Part shown: in pieces, positions 56,965-64,000 of the stretch
Position numbering within the stretch: position 1 is the stretch's first letter
Layout of the letters: the number at the start of each line of letters is the position of its first letter
Source: Chitinophaga varians
GTDB taxonomy: Bacteria; Bacteroidota; Bacteroidia; Chitinophagales; Chitinophagaceae
Assembly: GCF_012641275.1 (NCBI RefSeq)
Contig: NZ_JABAIA010000001.1
Location: forward strand, 992,001 to 1,056,000
DNA length: 64,000 nt
Reading direction: 5' to 3'
Notes under the pieces: generated by a model
What the model was told of the DNA's origin: nothing
Seen by the model: only the letters and a program-made list of their open reading frames with translations
The model's database searches: none
Translations under genes and position numbers: made by a program

Positions 56965-56995
56965 CAAATGTACGGTTATTTTTTCTTTATGTCAA
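56965..56995 (-). promoter_or_regulatory. Strong Bacteroidota promoter of the TssD gene
   Basis: On the minus strand: TTG (56995-56993), 20 bases, then a perfect -7 box TACATTTG (56972-56965). Predicted start about 7 bases on, giving a leader of about 58 bases before the ATG at 56899. The 158-base gap and own terminator make tssD a separately expressed unit. Confidence 0.75.
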
Positions 56996-57058
56996 CTGTC
57001 CTAACCATTTTTTTTCAGCGTTAACAATAATTTTTTTCAAGAGAACAATCGCCTGTAA

Positions 57059-57583
57059 CTAGTGCGTACGGCTATTGAGCAACATCATCTGGCGACAGTT
57101 ATCAAGGTCCCTGCTTTTGCTTTCCAGCTTACTGGTAAGGTCCAGCACCTGTTCTTTCAGTCCTGCTATATTCTGTTGCGCATTCTGCAACTCACGCAGC
57201 TGTTGTTTGGTTTGCTGCAATGACAGGCATGCCTGCACGATGTTGTCATACAATGCATAATGTGTTACCACATCTTTTGGAATGGAATTACGCATTTCTG
57301 CGAGTGAACCAGCTATCACCTGGTCCATATAGTTAGCGTTCTGGTTAGGAAGATTGATGGAGTCCAGGTTATGTTTTACCTTATCCAGCTTTTGCAGAAA
57401 CTCTGCCTGAAACGCCTGCTCCTGGCGGAAAGCAGTCAATTCCTTGCGAAGTGAGGCGTTCTCCCTGGATGGCACCTGGTAATTAAAAAAGATGGCCAGC
57501 ACAAACAGTGCTACCGTGACCACAAAAAATAACAGGAACCATAGGAAGGACGTTGTTCTCTCCTGCTTGTTTAATACTTGCAT
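57059..57583 (-). CDS. tssO: T6SS subtype iii membrane protein TssO
   Basis: 174 residues. A short cytoplasmic start (MQVLNKQERTTSF), one transmembrane helix at about residues 13-35 (LWFLLFFVVTVALFVLAIFF) and a periplasmic part with long coiled-coil helices (LRKELTAFRQEQAFQAEFLQ; QQTKQQLRELQNAQQNIAGL). This shape and the sequence style match TssO, known only from Bacteroidota T6SS and part of the membrane complex. Same strand as TssK and TssN, with a 157-base gap to TssK. Confidence 0.85.
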   Translation of the reverse strand: MQVLNKQERTTSFLWFLLFFVVTVALFVLAIFFNYQVPSRENASLRKELTAFRQEQAFQAEFLQKLDKVKHNLDSINLPNQNANYMDQVIAGSLAEMRNSIPKDVVTHYALYDNIVQACLSLQQTKQQLRELQNAQQNIAGLKEQVLDLTSKLESKSRDLDNCRQMMLLNSRTH

Positions 57584-57740
57584 ACGAATCTGAGCTTTTA
57601 GGCTGTTATTGGTTTAGATAAGTTTAATATCATGGAAGTTGCCGGCCCCGGCTCTGGACGCAGCTTCCGGCGAAACCCATTCACTACCCGGTAAATGAAA
57701 ACACCAAAAGCTGTCTGCCAAAAGCCTGCAACTACTATTA

Positions 57741-58916
57741 TCAGTCCGTAAAGAACCAGCGTTTGGTTTTGTGTTTACGCAGGTATTCGGAATCTTCCGC
57801 AGACTCTTCTTTCACGAAGATATTGCTGTCTTGTTTGCGGCCGATATAATCCAGCCTGCTGAGGCTTTCAAAGAGTTTATTCACCGCCCGTACAAACGGG
57901 ATCATGGGTTGCAGGCACTCCCGCACGTCCAGGTGTTTGTACCGGATATTGGCGCAATTCACCATCAGGTTTTCAAGTTCGCCCTGTCGCAGTTCACACC
58001 ATTCAGACAGGTAATTGAGCAGTTCTTCCTTACCCGCGCCGGCCCGCTGGTCGATCGCATTTTTCATGGTACGTGCCAGTCCGGCTATTACTTCCAGCAT
58101 CTGTGCCGGTGGCTGATTGAGCGCCAGCCAACGGAACTGCGTGATGCGTGTGCCCAGGAACTGTACCATTTTCTCCGTGATGTATAATACCACCAGTGCC
58201 AGGTCGTTGTTCTGGTTGCGGCCATAGATTTTCTGCACAATGTGCACGCCATACAATTCCATCTGACCCAGGAACTGGTCCAGTTCGTGATACAGGTCCA
58301 CAAGGGCCGGATGCGCAACCACGATGCTGCATGGCGGGATATAATCATCGTCCATCTGCGGGCGTCCGTCTGCTACCGTTATCTTGGCCAGTACGGCCTG
58401 ATAGCTGCCCAGCTGTCCCTGCGGCATTTGTGAGGCAGGCAATACGTACAGGCTGTATTCAGGCGTGGCATATGGCAGGCGTGGCGGCTCCTCTTCCAGC
58501 AACGGCTCACCGCTCGGCTGCCGGTTAAACGGATTTATCTGGATCAGCACATAATAGGTGCTCTCTGTATGTTCCGGCTCCCAGGTGTAAGTAGCTTCCG
58601 GGAAAGTGGTGGCATAACGCAACGAATGCACGGTATGCTCCGGTATCTCAATACGGGCGCCACCAGGAGTCACCGCCCTGCATTCTGTCAGCTTAATACG
58701 CCACAGGTGCTGATTGTCGGTCACAAACCAGCAACGCAGGGACTCTTTATGTTCTGCTTTGGGGGGCAACAGTCCATAGTTAATGGCATTCACTCCACAG
58801 GCAAGGGCGTCCCTGATCTGGTCCAGCAACGCATTTTCAGTGTCGATAAAATGCTGCTTCTTTATCTTCATCCCGTCCACCCAGTTCACGGGAAAATGTT
58901 TCAACGGCTCAGCCAT
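57741..58916 (-). CDS. tssK: T6SS baseplate subunit TssK
   Basis: 391 residues, cytoplasmic. The start FPVNWVDGMKIKKQHFIDTE is the family signature of TssK (..W.eGm.l..qHF). Further on RIKLTECRAVTPGGARIEIP and DDYIPPCSIVVAHPAL are also typical. TssK links the baseplate to the membrane complex. It lies between TssN (10 bases) and TssO in the minus-strand operon. Confidence 0.9.
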   Translation of the reverse strand: MAEPLKHFPVNWVDGMKIKKQHFIDTENALLDQIRDALACGVNAINYGLLPPKAEHKESLRCWFVTDNQHLWRIKLTECRAVTPGGARIEIPEHTVHSLRYATTFPEATYTWEPEHTESTYYVLIQINPFNRQPSGEPLLEEEPPRLPYATPEYSLYVLPASQMPQGQLGSYQAVLAKITVADGRPQMDDDYIPPCSIVVAHPALVDLYHELDQFLGQMELYGVHIVQKIYGRNQNNDLALVVLYITEKMVQFLGTRITQFRWLALNQPPAQMLEVIAGLARTMKNAIDQRAGAGKEELLNYLSEWCELRQGELENLMVNCANIRYKHLDVRECLQPMIPFVRAVNKLFESLSRLDYIGRKQDSNIFVKEESAEDSEYLRKHKTKRWFFTD

Positions 58917-58926
58917 AATAATACGT

Positions 58927-59781
58927 TTAGGATAACATAATTCTGTTGCAAATGATCACGCTGTTCTCTTTGATCCCATTCATAAACACGGCCTTATGAG
59001 GGTCCAGTGTTTTGGCAGCGCCAAACCACCTCGGCTTCAGGTGGAACACCCAGCCATAGGCTTGCCCGTTATCGTCCACAAAATCAATCGGCGTATTCGG
59101 GTAACGGTCGTTATAGTCATTGATGAAATGATAAAACAGGTCGCCAAGGTCCATTTTAATAGGCGTACGGGCCCTGAAATAGGTCCGGTTACGGTCACCA
59201 TTGCCCTTCTCCATTTCCAGCCCTATAACGATCAGATCACGCATATCGTCGTCATTCACCTCCGGCACCTCTTTATACATCGGGTACTGCCACCACTTGT
59301 GCACCTTCACCGGGATGGCCATCATCCGCTCAAATGTCTTGTAAACAAAAGTGGGCAACACAAATGAAAACATACTGGTGAGCATGGGGTAATAAAGAAA
59401 GGCGTCTTTGTCCAGGAAACGGTTCACCAGTACAAATCCGACACCGCCAAACAACCAGATCGCAACAATAAAGGCCAGTTCAGACCCTAACGTGGTTTCA
59501 TTGGCCCAAAAGCGGGTATACATAAAGTGACAGTGCAATATCCCCAGCCCGAGAAACCATACCTGGTAAAAAAGATACTGGTCCATCAGGTTCTTGTGGG
59601 TAAATAGGAAAGGGATGGAACTAATCACGGCAAATACCAGCGTCATACATGCTAAATACCACAGTGCCTTCTTTTTAAAAAGACTGAAATTTTTAATGTA
59701 TCTGCTGAGCAAAGCCACTATGATTGATCCTACGGCCATAACGCCGGCCAACATCAAATAGAATTTAGCGGTGTATCTCAT
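58927..59781 (-). CDS. tssN: T6SS subtype iii membrane protein TssN
   Basis: 284 residues with about six hydrophobic segments in the first 160 (e.g. FYLMLAGVMAVGSIIVALL, LWYLACMTLVFAVISSIPFL, ELAFIVAIWLFGGVGFVLV). A soluble C-terminal domain follows (VNDDDMRDLIVIGLEMEKG; GDLFYHFINDYNDRYPNTPI; VFHLKPRWFGAAKTLDP). The layout matches TssN, a Bacteroidota-only membrane-complex component. Operon with TssK (10 bases) and TssG (113 bases upstream). Confidence 0.85.
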   Translation of the reverse strand: MRYTAKFYLMLAGVMAVGSIIVALLSRYIKNFSLFKKKALWYLACMTLVFAVISSIPFLFTHKNLMDQYLFYQVWFLGLGILHCHFMYTRFWANETTLGSELAFIVAIWLFGGVGFVLVNRFLDKDAFLYYPMLTSMFSFVLPTFVYKTFERMMAIPVKVHKWWQYPMYKEVPEVNDDDMRDLIVIGLEMEKGNGDRNRTYFRARTPIKMDLGDLFYHFINDYNDRYPNTPIDFVDDNGQAYGWVFHLKPRWFGAAKTLDPHKAVFMNGIKENSVIICNRIMLS

Positions 59782-59894
59782 AGCTCTTCCGGTATGTCAG
59801 GTTTTTCTTTTTTTTGGGTTTTTAACATAACAGCGTTTTTTTACGCGTCAACAATGTTAACAAAAATAATTCCACATCAGCACAAAAAAGGTGT

Positions 59895-60854
59895 CTACAG
59901 GAAAAAATTATATCCCATAAGCCCGTCTTCCGCATGCTGATCGGAAAGGGGCTTCTTTTTGTCGGCCGGATCAGGCACCAGTACGGTGTTAATATCCATA
60001 TCCGCCGGAAAAAGATACCCGTAGCAGGTTTCCAGCAAGCGGCCATAAGGCTGCCATGGCAGGTAGTCATATACCCGTTGGCGTTGCAGCGGACCGATGG
60101 TCACCGTAGCCCTGGGCATATCGGTATAAAACACCTGGCTCACCATACTGTCAACCCCCAGCCGCCATTCACCAAGCGGCACACCGCTCTCCGTTCGTAC
60201 AGCCTGCGGCGTATGGTCCACGCTTACCTCTACTTCCTGCTCCAACACCAGCTGCAGACAAAGCCGGACCATCCGGTAATTGCCGGCTATACGGTGCATA
60301 TATGGCAACAGCTTCACCAGCCTGTTGGCCGCAGCGCCAGGCAGCCCCTCAGGCAAATCCCAGAACTGGCTGAACAACATGTCGGCATCTTTACCAAACA
60401 CATCAAACAACAAATGTTTCTCCCGCTGCTCCAGAAATACCCGCTGCAGAAAAAACTCATTCTCCAATGGCTGGAAAAAACGCCGCGCCTGCAACTCTTC
60501 CTGCTGCTGCCGCTTATAACGGGCCACCATGTCCACCGTTCCCCGCGTTTTACCGCGCTGCTCAGAGAATTCATGAAACAAACCCTCCGGCAAACGGTCA
60601 TATATGCCATCCCGTGATAGCGACATCACCACATATGGTTGATATGGCTGACTGTCATCCAGTTTTACATGGAGAATATCTTTATTAAATGACCGGGTAA
60701 ACACGTTCTTTAACTGTACCACCACTTCATCCCTGCGTACCTGATTATCCAGCAGCTCGCCCACTACCACTTCCGCCCTTACATCATAAGGAAACGCTGC
60801 AACATGTGTGATCACTTCTTCCAATACCACCGCTTTCTGGGCGTTATTTACCAT
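59895..60854 (-). CDS. tssG: T6SS baseplate subunit TssG
   Basis: 319 residues, cytoplasmic. TssG marks: MSLSRDGIYDRLPEGLFHEF in the first third, FVFGKD/FWDLPE-type segments, LLPYMHRIAGNYRMVRLCLQ and a C-terminal domain with PLGEWRLGVDSMVSQVFYTDMP. The protein pairs with TssF in the baseplate wedge. Unusually the tssF gene is on the opposite strand here, so the two partners are made from divergent transcripts. First gene of the minus-strand half; 223 bases separate it from the divergent PKD-domain gene. Confidence 0.82.
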   Translation of the reverse strand: MVNNAQKAVVLEEVITHVAAFPYDVRAEVVVGELLDNQVRRDEVVVQLKNVFTRSFNKDILHVKLDDSQPYQPYVVMSLSRDGIYDRLPEGLFHEFSEQRGKTRGTVDMVARYKRQQQEELQARRFFQPLENEFFLQRVFLEQREKHLLFDVFGKDADMLFSQFWDLPEGLPGAAANRLVKLLPYMHRIAGNYRMVRLCLQLVLEQEVEVSVDHTPQAVRTESGVPLGEWRLGVDSMVSQVFYTDMPRATVTIGPLQRQRVYDYLPWQPYGRLLETCYGYLFPADMDINTVLVPDPADKKKPLSDQHAEDGLMGYNFFL

Positions 60855-61077
60855 GAGGTTATTATTTTAGGTTTTTCGGGCTCACCGTCGTTAGCATAAC
60901 TATCTAATCTCAACTGTTCCTATGGTTATCCGGGCTAACTATCTGCCCCAAAAATAATATATTACATTTATATGTGACTCAAATTTTGAAAAAAGAAAAA
61001 ACGCTGCGGCTACATAGGCAAGTTATCCAAAAAAACAGTAAAATTGTGATTCTGAAATTGTAAAACCTGAAAAACCA

Positions 61078-62133
61078 ATGGCCCCCCGTAAACCCGAAAA
61101 TGAACATAAGGTAAATTCGTTCAGACCCTTTGGGAAAATTGCCAGTCATGTTGACCCCATGGTACTGTGGACTTTCTTTGGCTTATTCCTGGTCAGCATC
61201 GTGCTGCTTGCATTCCAGCTGGATTCAAAGGAAGACTGCACCACCACTGATATTGTTCTCAGCAACAAACAACATACTTCCGGCAAAGCCTACACGGTAG
61301 GCGAAGTCATTACCTTCAATGCCGACAACAAGGACAAGAAAAGAAACAACTTCTCCTGGGAATTTGGTGACTCCTCCGCCCGGCAAACCGGCGCGCAGGT
61401 ATATCACTCGTTCAACAAACCCGGCAGTTATATGGTGACGCTCATTTCCGGCAAATGCGCCTGGAACAAGGAAATTATCATCATCGCTGCACCAGCCGCC
61501 CCAACGGAAGCACATCCTGATATCTTCCCCGTGATAGACGGCCCGGGTGAAGTGTTTGCCGGCAGACCGGTAACCTTCTCCAACAAAACACCGGGTGCAC
61601 ACAGCTGGACATGGCGCCTCCTGCAGGACAACGCTGAGGCCCACTCCCAGTCGGCCGTTACCTACACGTTCTCCTCGCCCGGCGAAAGGACCTTGTCCCT
61701 CATCGTCAATGGCGACACGGCCCATATGGTGATGAAACGTATCACCGTTTTCCCGGCCAGGCCGCAGGCTGTAGACCCGACCCCCGATCCGGGATTCACC
61801 CCGCCACCGCCACCGCCGCCGCCCGTTGAGCCTGAAAAACCCAAAGGCCCCACCGCGCCAGCCGTGGCAGACGACGAATTCCTGTTCATGCTCACCCAGG
61901 TGACCACCAAACAGAAAAGCGCCGGCGACTTCTCCAAGTACCTGTGCGATAACCTGTCTGCACGCGTACTGCTCAATGACAAGGAAACAGATAATTTCGC
62001 CCACTTCTGCTCACGCATATACGGCAAAAAGAAATTCAAAATAGAAAAAGTGAACCTGATCAAAGACGCCAACGGATGCGTGAAAGAAATCAGGATCATG
62101 TATGACAGGAAAAAACTATTGGGTATTTTTTAA
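61078..62133 (+). CDS. T6SS-associated inner-membrane PKD-domain protein
   Basis: 351 residues. A short cytoplasmic N-terminus, one transmembrane helix at about residues 24-44 (VDPMVLWTFFGLFLVSIVLLAF), then two PKD-type domains with FSWEFGDSSARQTGAQVYHSF (WxFGD motif) and a second weaker one. A proline-rich linker (PPPPPPPPVEPEKP) follows, then a ~100-residue C-terminal domain (FSKYLCDNLSARVLLNDKE; ... MYDRKKLLGIF). Subtype iii clusters carry such an extra membrane protein, probably TssP; the letter is not certain, so no symbol is given. First gene of the plus-strand half, followed by TssE. Confidence 0.75.
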   Translation: MAPRKPENEHKVNSFRPFGKIASHVDPMVLWTFFGLFLVSIVLLAFQLDSKEDCTTTDIVLSNKQHTSGKAYTVGEVITFNADNKDKKRNNFSWEFGDSSARQTGAQVYHSFNKPGSYMVTLISGKCAWNKEIIIIAAPAAPTEAHPDIFPVIDGPGEVFAGRPVTFSNKTPGAHSWTWRLLQDNAEAHSQSAVTYTFSSPGERTLSLIVNGDTAHMVMKRITVFPARPQAVDPTPDPGFTPPPPPPPPVEPEKPKGPTAPAVADDEFLFMLTQVTTKQKSAGDFSKYLCDNLSARVLLNDKETDNFAHFCSRIYGKKKFKIEKVNLIKDANGCVKEIRIMYDRKKLLGIF

Positions 62134-62142
62134 GCAATTCCC

Positions 62143-62574
62143 ATGAAAGGAAAGTATTATAAGCTACCCATGGACTTCTCCCAGCTGCTGCAAAAGAAAG
62201 ATGTGCCCGCTGTCAACCTGGAAGAATCCGTAGCACAACATATTCACCTGCTGATCACCACTGTACTGGGGGAAAACAAAGACGACCCCCAGTACGGCTG
62301 TCAGTGGTGGGACAGCGATTTTGATATCAAAGCCTCCAACAACGAAGTAAAGGAACAGATCGAAAATGCGGTTAAAACAGCCGTATCACGATATGAAAAA
62401 AGACTGGCACAAATCCGGGTGGTAGCGGCCGTCAACCAGGAAGAACTGTTGATGACACCCGCCCGCAAAATGAAAAAGAAGATACGGGTCACCGTTAGCG
62501 GCACACTGGCAAAAAACAACAACCCCTTCCAGTACACCAGCTATTTCTATATCAGCCCGCTGTCGTATGATTAA
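62143..62574 (+). CDS. tssE: T6SS baseplate subunit TssE (gp25-like)
   Basis: 143 residues. gp25/TssE family layout: LEESVAQHIHLLITTVLGENKDDPQYGCQWWD (the xxDPxxG..W.D region), NEVKEQIENAVKTAVSRYEKRLAQIRV (the E..R motif region) and a final beta hairpin. It couples the sheath to the baseplate hub. 9 bases after the PKD gene, same operon. Confidence 0.88.
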   Translation: MKGKYYKLPMDFSQLLQKKDVPAVNLEESVAQHIHLLITTVLGENKDDPQYGCQWWDSDFDIKASNNEVKEQIENAVKTAVSRYEKRLAQIRVVAAVNQEELLMTPARKMKKKIRVTVSGTLAKNNNPFQYTSYFYISPLSYD

Positions 62575-62620
62575 CAACTGTCCAGGAATTTTAGCGCCTT
62601 TGCGCGAAACCATCTGATAC

Positions 62621-64000
62621 ATGAAAGAAAAAAAAGAAAGGATAAAAGACCGTATGCTGAAAACCGCTGCCCGCCTGTGGGGATACCCCGACGCGGAAGT
62701 GGAAACCTCTTTTGACCCCATAGTACAACTCCTGCTGGAAGCCTGTGCCAGCGAACTGGAAAAAATATCAGGCGAAGTGGACGTCTCGCACGCCCGCCTG
62801 GTGGAAAGACTGGCCCAGATCATGATGCCGGAGCCCATCACCAGCAGCCAGCCTGCTTTCGGTATCCTCCATGCCATGTCTACCGAAACCATCGCTGACG
62901 TCCAGGCCGATCATCAATTCTATCATCATACAAAAGCCGGGCACAACAGCCAGGACCTGTTCTTTTCCCCGGTCACCACACATCGCCTCTTCAAAGGCCA
63001 TGTGCAATACCTGGGCATCGGCAGTAAACTATATGAAACGCGCGATAACTGGTTCAAGGAACAAATACTGCAAGGCCATACCCTCCCCGATGCGGCCCCC
63101 AACCACCTGTGGCTGGGCCTCTCCCTCGAGGACGCCAGCCTCAGCTACGAAGGCATGTCCTTCTTCTTTGACCTGCGCAATATCCACCAGCAGGAAATGT
63201 TCTACCACTACCTGCCACTGGCCCGTTTCTTTATCAACGATACAGAAGTGACCGTAAAAGCCGGCTACCATCAGAGCCGCCCTGTTGACGAAGAAGAAAT
63301 TGAAAGAATGGTGGAAGTGGCGGTGGACACCAACGCCCGCTACAGCCAGCATATACTGCAACGCTTCCGTAAACACTTCCTCACGATTACGGACACACGT
63401 ACCCACAAGGCAGGCGCTTCACCGCTGCCGGCCATACTGGTCAGCACCTTCGGACAGGAAGCCGAGAAACTGCAGAAAGAAATACAATGGGTCCGCATCG
63501 AATTCCCCGAAGCGCTTCACCACACCCTGCTGGAGGATTTATACTGCAGCATCAACTGCTTCCCCGTTATCAACAAAAAGAACAACGAACAGTCCCTGAA
63601 ACTGAACCGTTATCTCAATATCATCCCCCTCCAGACACCGGACATCTTCTTCGATATCAAAAGGGTATACGACCTGGAAGGCACCGATTATTATGTACGT
63701 AACTTCGCCACTGCGGGACAGATGCAGGAAGGGGAACTGGTAGTCCGCAGCAGCGGCATCGGCCGCTTTGACACCCGCGAGGCCAAAGAAGTGATCGCCT
63801 ATCTCATGGAAGTGATACGGGATGAAAGCTCGCTGTTTGAAGAAGTGAAAAACGACTACGTCACCAACCGCATGCGGGAACTGCATCAGCTGATCGCTTC
63901 ACTGGAAGAGCAACTGCAACCCGGTTCAAATAAAGGGAATATTCCGTACGTGATGGTGAAGCCCAAAGAAAATGCGGCTTATATCTTCATCGAGTTCTAT
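62621..64000 (+). CDS. tssF: T6SS baseplate subunit TssF, N-terminal part (runs off the window)
   Basis: 460 codons are visible from the ATG at 62621 and the frame is open at base 64000, so the 3' end lies outside. TssF marks: MKEKKERIKDRMLKTAARLWGYPDAEVETSFDPIVQLLLEACASEL at the start (helical, with the W-G-Y-P segment), EKISGEVDVSHARLVERLAQIMMPEP, then DLFFSPVTTHRLFKG. TssF and TssG form the wedge of the baseplate. 46 bases after TssE, same operon. Further cluster genes should follow beyond the edge. Confidence 0.85.
   Translation, partial: MKEKKERIKDRMLKTAARLWGYPDAEVETSFDPIVQLLLEACASELEKISGEVDVSHARLVERLAQIMMPEPITSSQPAFGILHAMSTETIADVQADHQFYHHTKAGHNSQDLFFSPVTTHRLFKGHVQYLGIGSKLYETRDNWFKEQILQGHTLPDAAPNHLWLGLSLEDASLSYEGMSFFFDLRNIHQQEMFYHYLPLARFFINDTEVTVKAGYHQSRPVDEEEIERMVEVAVDTNARYSQHILQRFRKHFLTITDTRTHKAGASPLPAILVSTFGQEAEKLQKEIQWVRIEFPEALHHTLLEDLYCSINCFPVINKKNNEQSLKLNRYLNIIPLQTPDIFFDIKRVYDLEGTDYYVRNFATAGQMQEGELVVRSSGIGRFDTREAKEVIAYLMEVIRDESSLFEEVKNDYVTNRMRELHQLIASLEEQLQPGSNKGNIPYVMVKPKENAAYIFIEFY

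Overview
The window reads as chromosomal DNA of a Bacteroidota member, most likely Chitinophagaceae (Chitinophaga or a close relative). This is inferred from several things: SusC/SusD with FecI/FecR-type regulation, a T9SS sorting-domain protein, the Bacteroidota-only type VI secretion subtype (TssN, TssO, TssD), a Bacteroidota-style class I lanthipeptide leader, and promoters with a TAnnTTTG -7 box. No rRNA or tRNA gene was seen.

Layout. 1-3.3 kb: the 3' end of an RHS protein whose tip carries an HExxH metallopeptidase toxin, a lipoprotein that is the candidate immunity protein, a decayed IS256-type transposase tail and a second small orphan gene. 3.4-6.4 kb: a DUF4440-like secreted protein, an AraC regulator, a RibD_C/DHFR-like reductase and a lipoprotein. 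6.7-9.8 kb: a marR-rph pair (rifamycin phosphotransferase) behind a palindromic operator. 9.87-10.03 kb: an orphan lanthipeptide-like precursor on the minus strand. 10.5-25.4 kb: a polysaccharide utilisation locus with two tandem ECF sigma factors, FecR anti-sigma, SusC, SusD, two paralogous DUF6528-like lipoproteins, a GH20 hexosaminidase and a GH106-like glycosidase. 25.6-32.6 kb: an RHS shell protein without the core/toxin tip, a serine hydrolase, a DUF4846 protein and small unknown genes. 32.8-38.5 kb: a complete RND efflux operon. 38.6-42.1 kb (minus): a ferritin-like protein, a GMC oxidoreductase with a 3Fe-4S-type Cys motif and a FAD-SLDH-type small subunit. 42.7-47.1 kb (minus): a surface-protein group ending in a T9SS cargo. 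48-55.7 kb: an M57 metallopeptidase lipoprotein, Na+/H+ antiporter, MBL hydrolase, SDR-like protein, LuxR regulator, DUF1349 protein and small lipoproteins. 55.99-56.38 kb: an array of about 71-bp repeats, each with a hairpin. 56.5-64 kb: the T6SS subtype iii cluster, written divergently from a 224-bp gap.

How the parts fit. The PUL is a self-contained sensing, import and hydrolysis unit for an amino-sugar-containing (GH20), possibly rhamnosylated (GH106-like) glycan. The T6SS cluster holds baseplate parts (TssE, F, G, K), membrane parts (TssN, TssO, a PKD-domain protein) and the tube protein TssD, which has its own strong promoter and terminator. It runs off the right edge in tssF; sheath, ClpV and VgrG genes are not in view.

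The most unusual items are the orphan lanthipeptide-like precursor, the hairpin repeat array with compensatory base changes in its stems, the dehydrogenase cluster that pairs a glucose-dehydrogenase-like catalytic subunit with a ferritin-like protein instead of a cytochrome, and the metallopeptidase-tipped RHS protein with a lipoprotein partner. All function calls come from reading motifs by eye; no database search was run.
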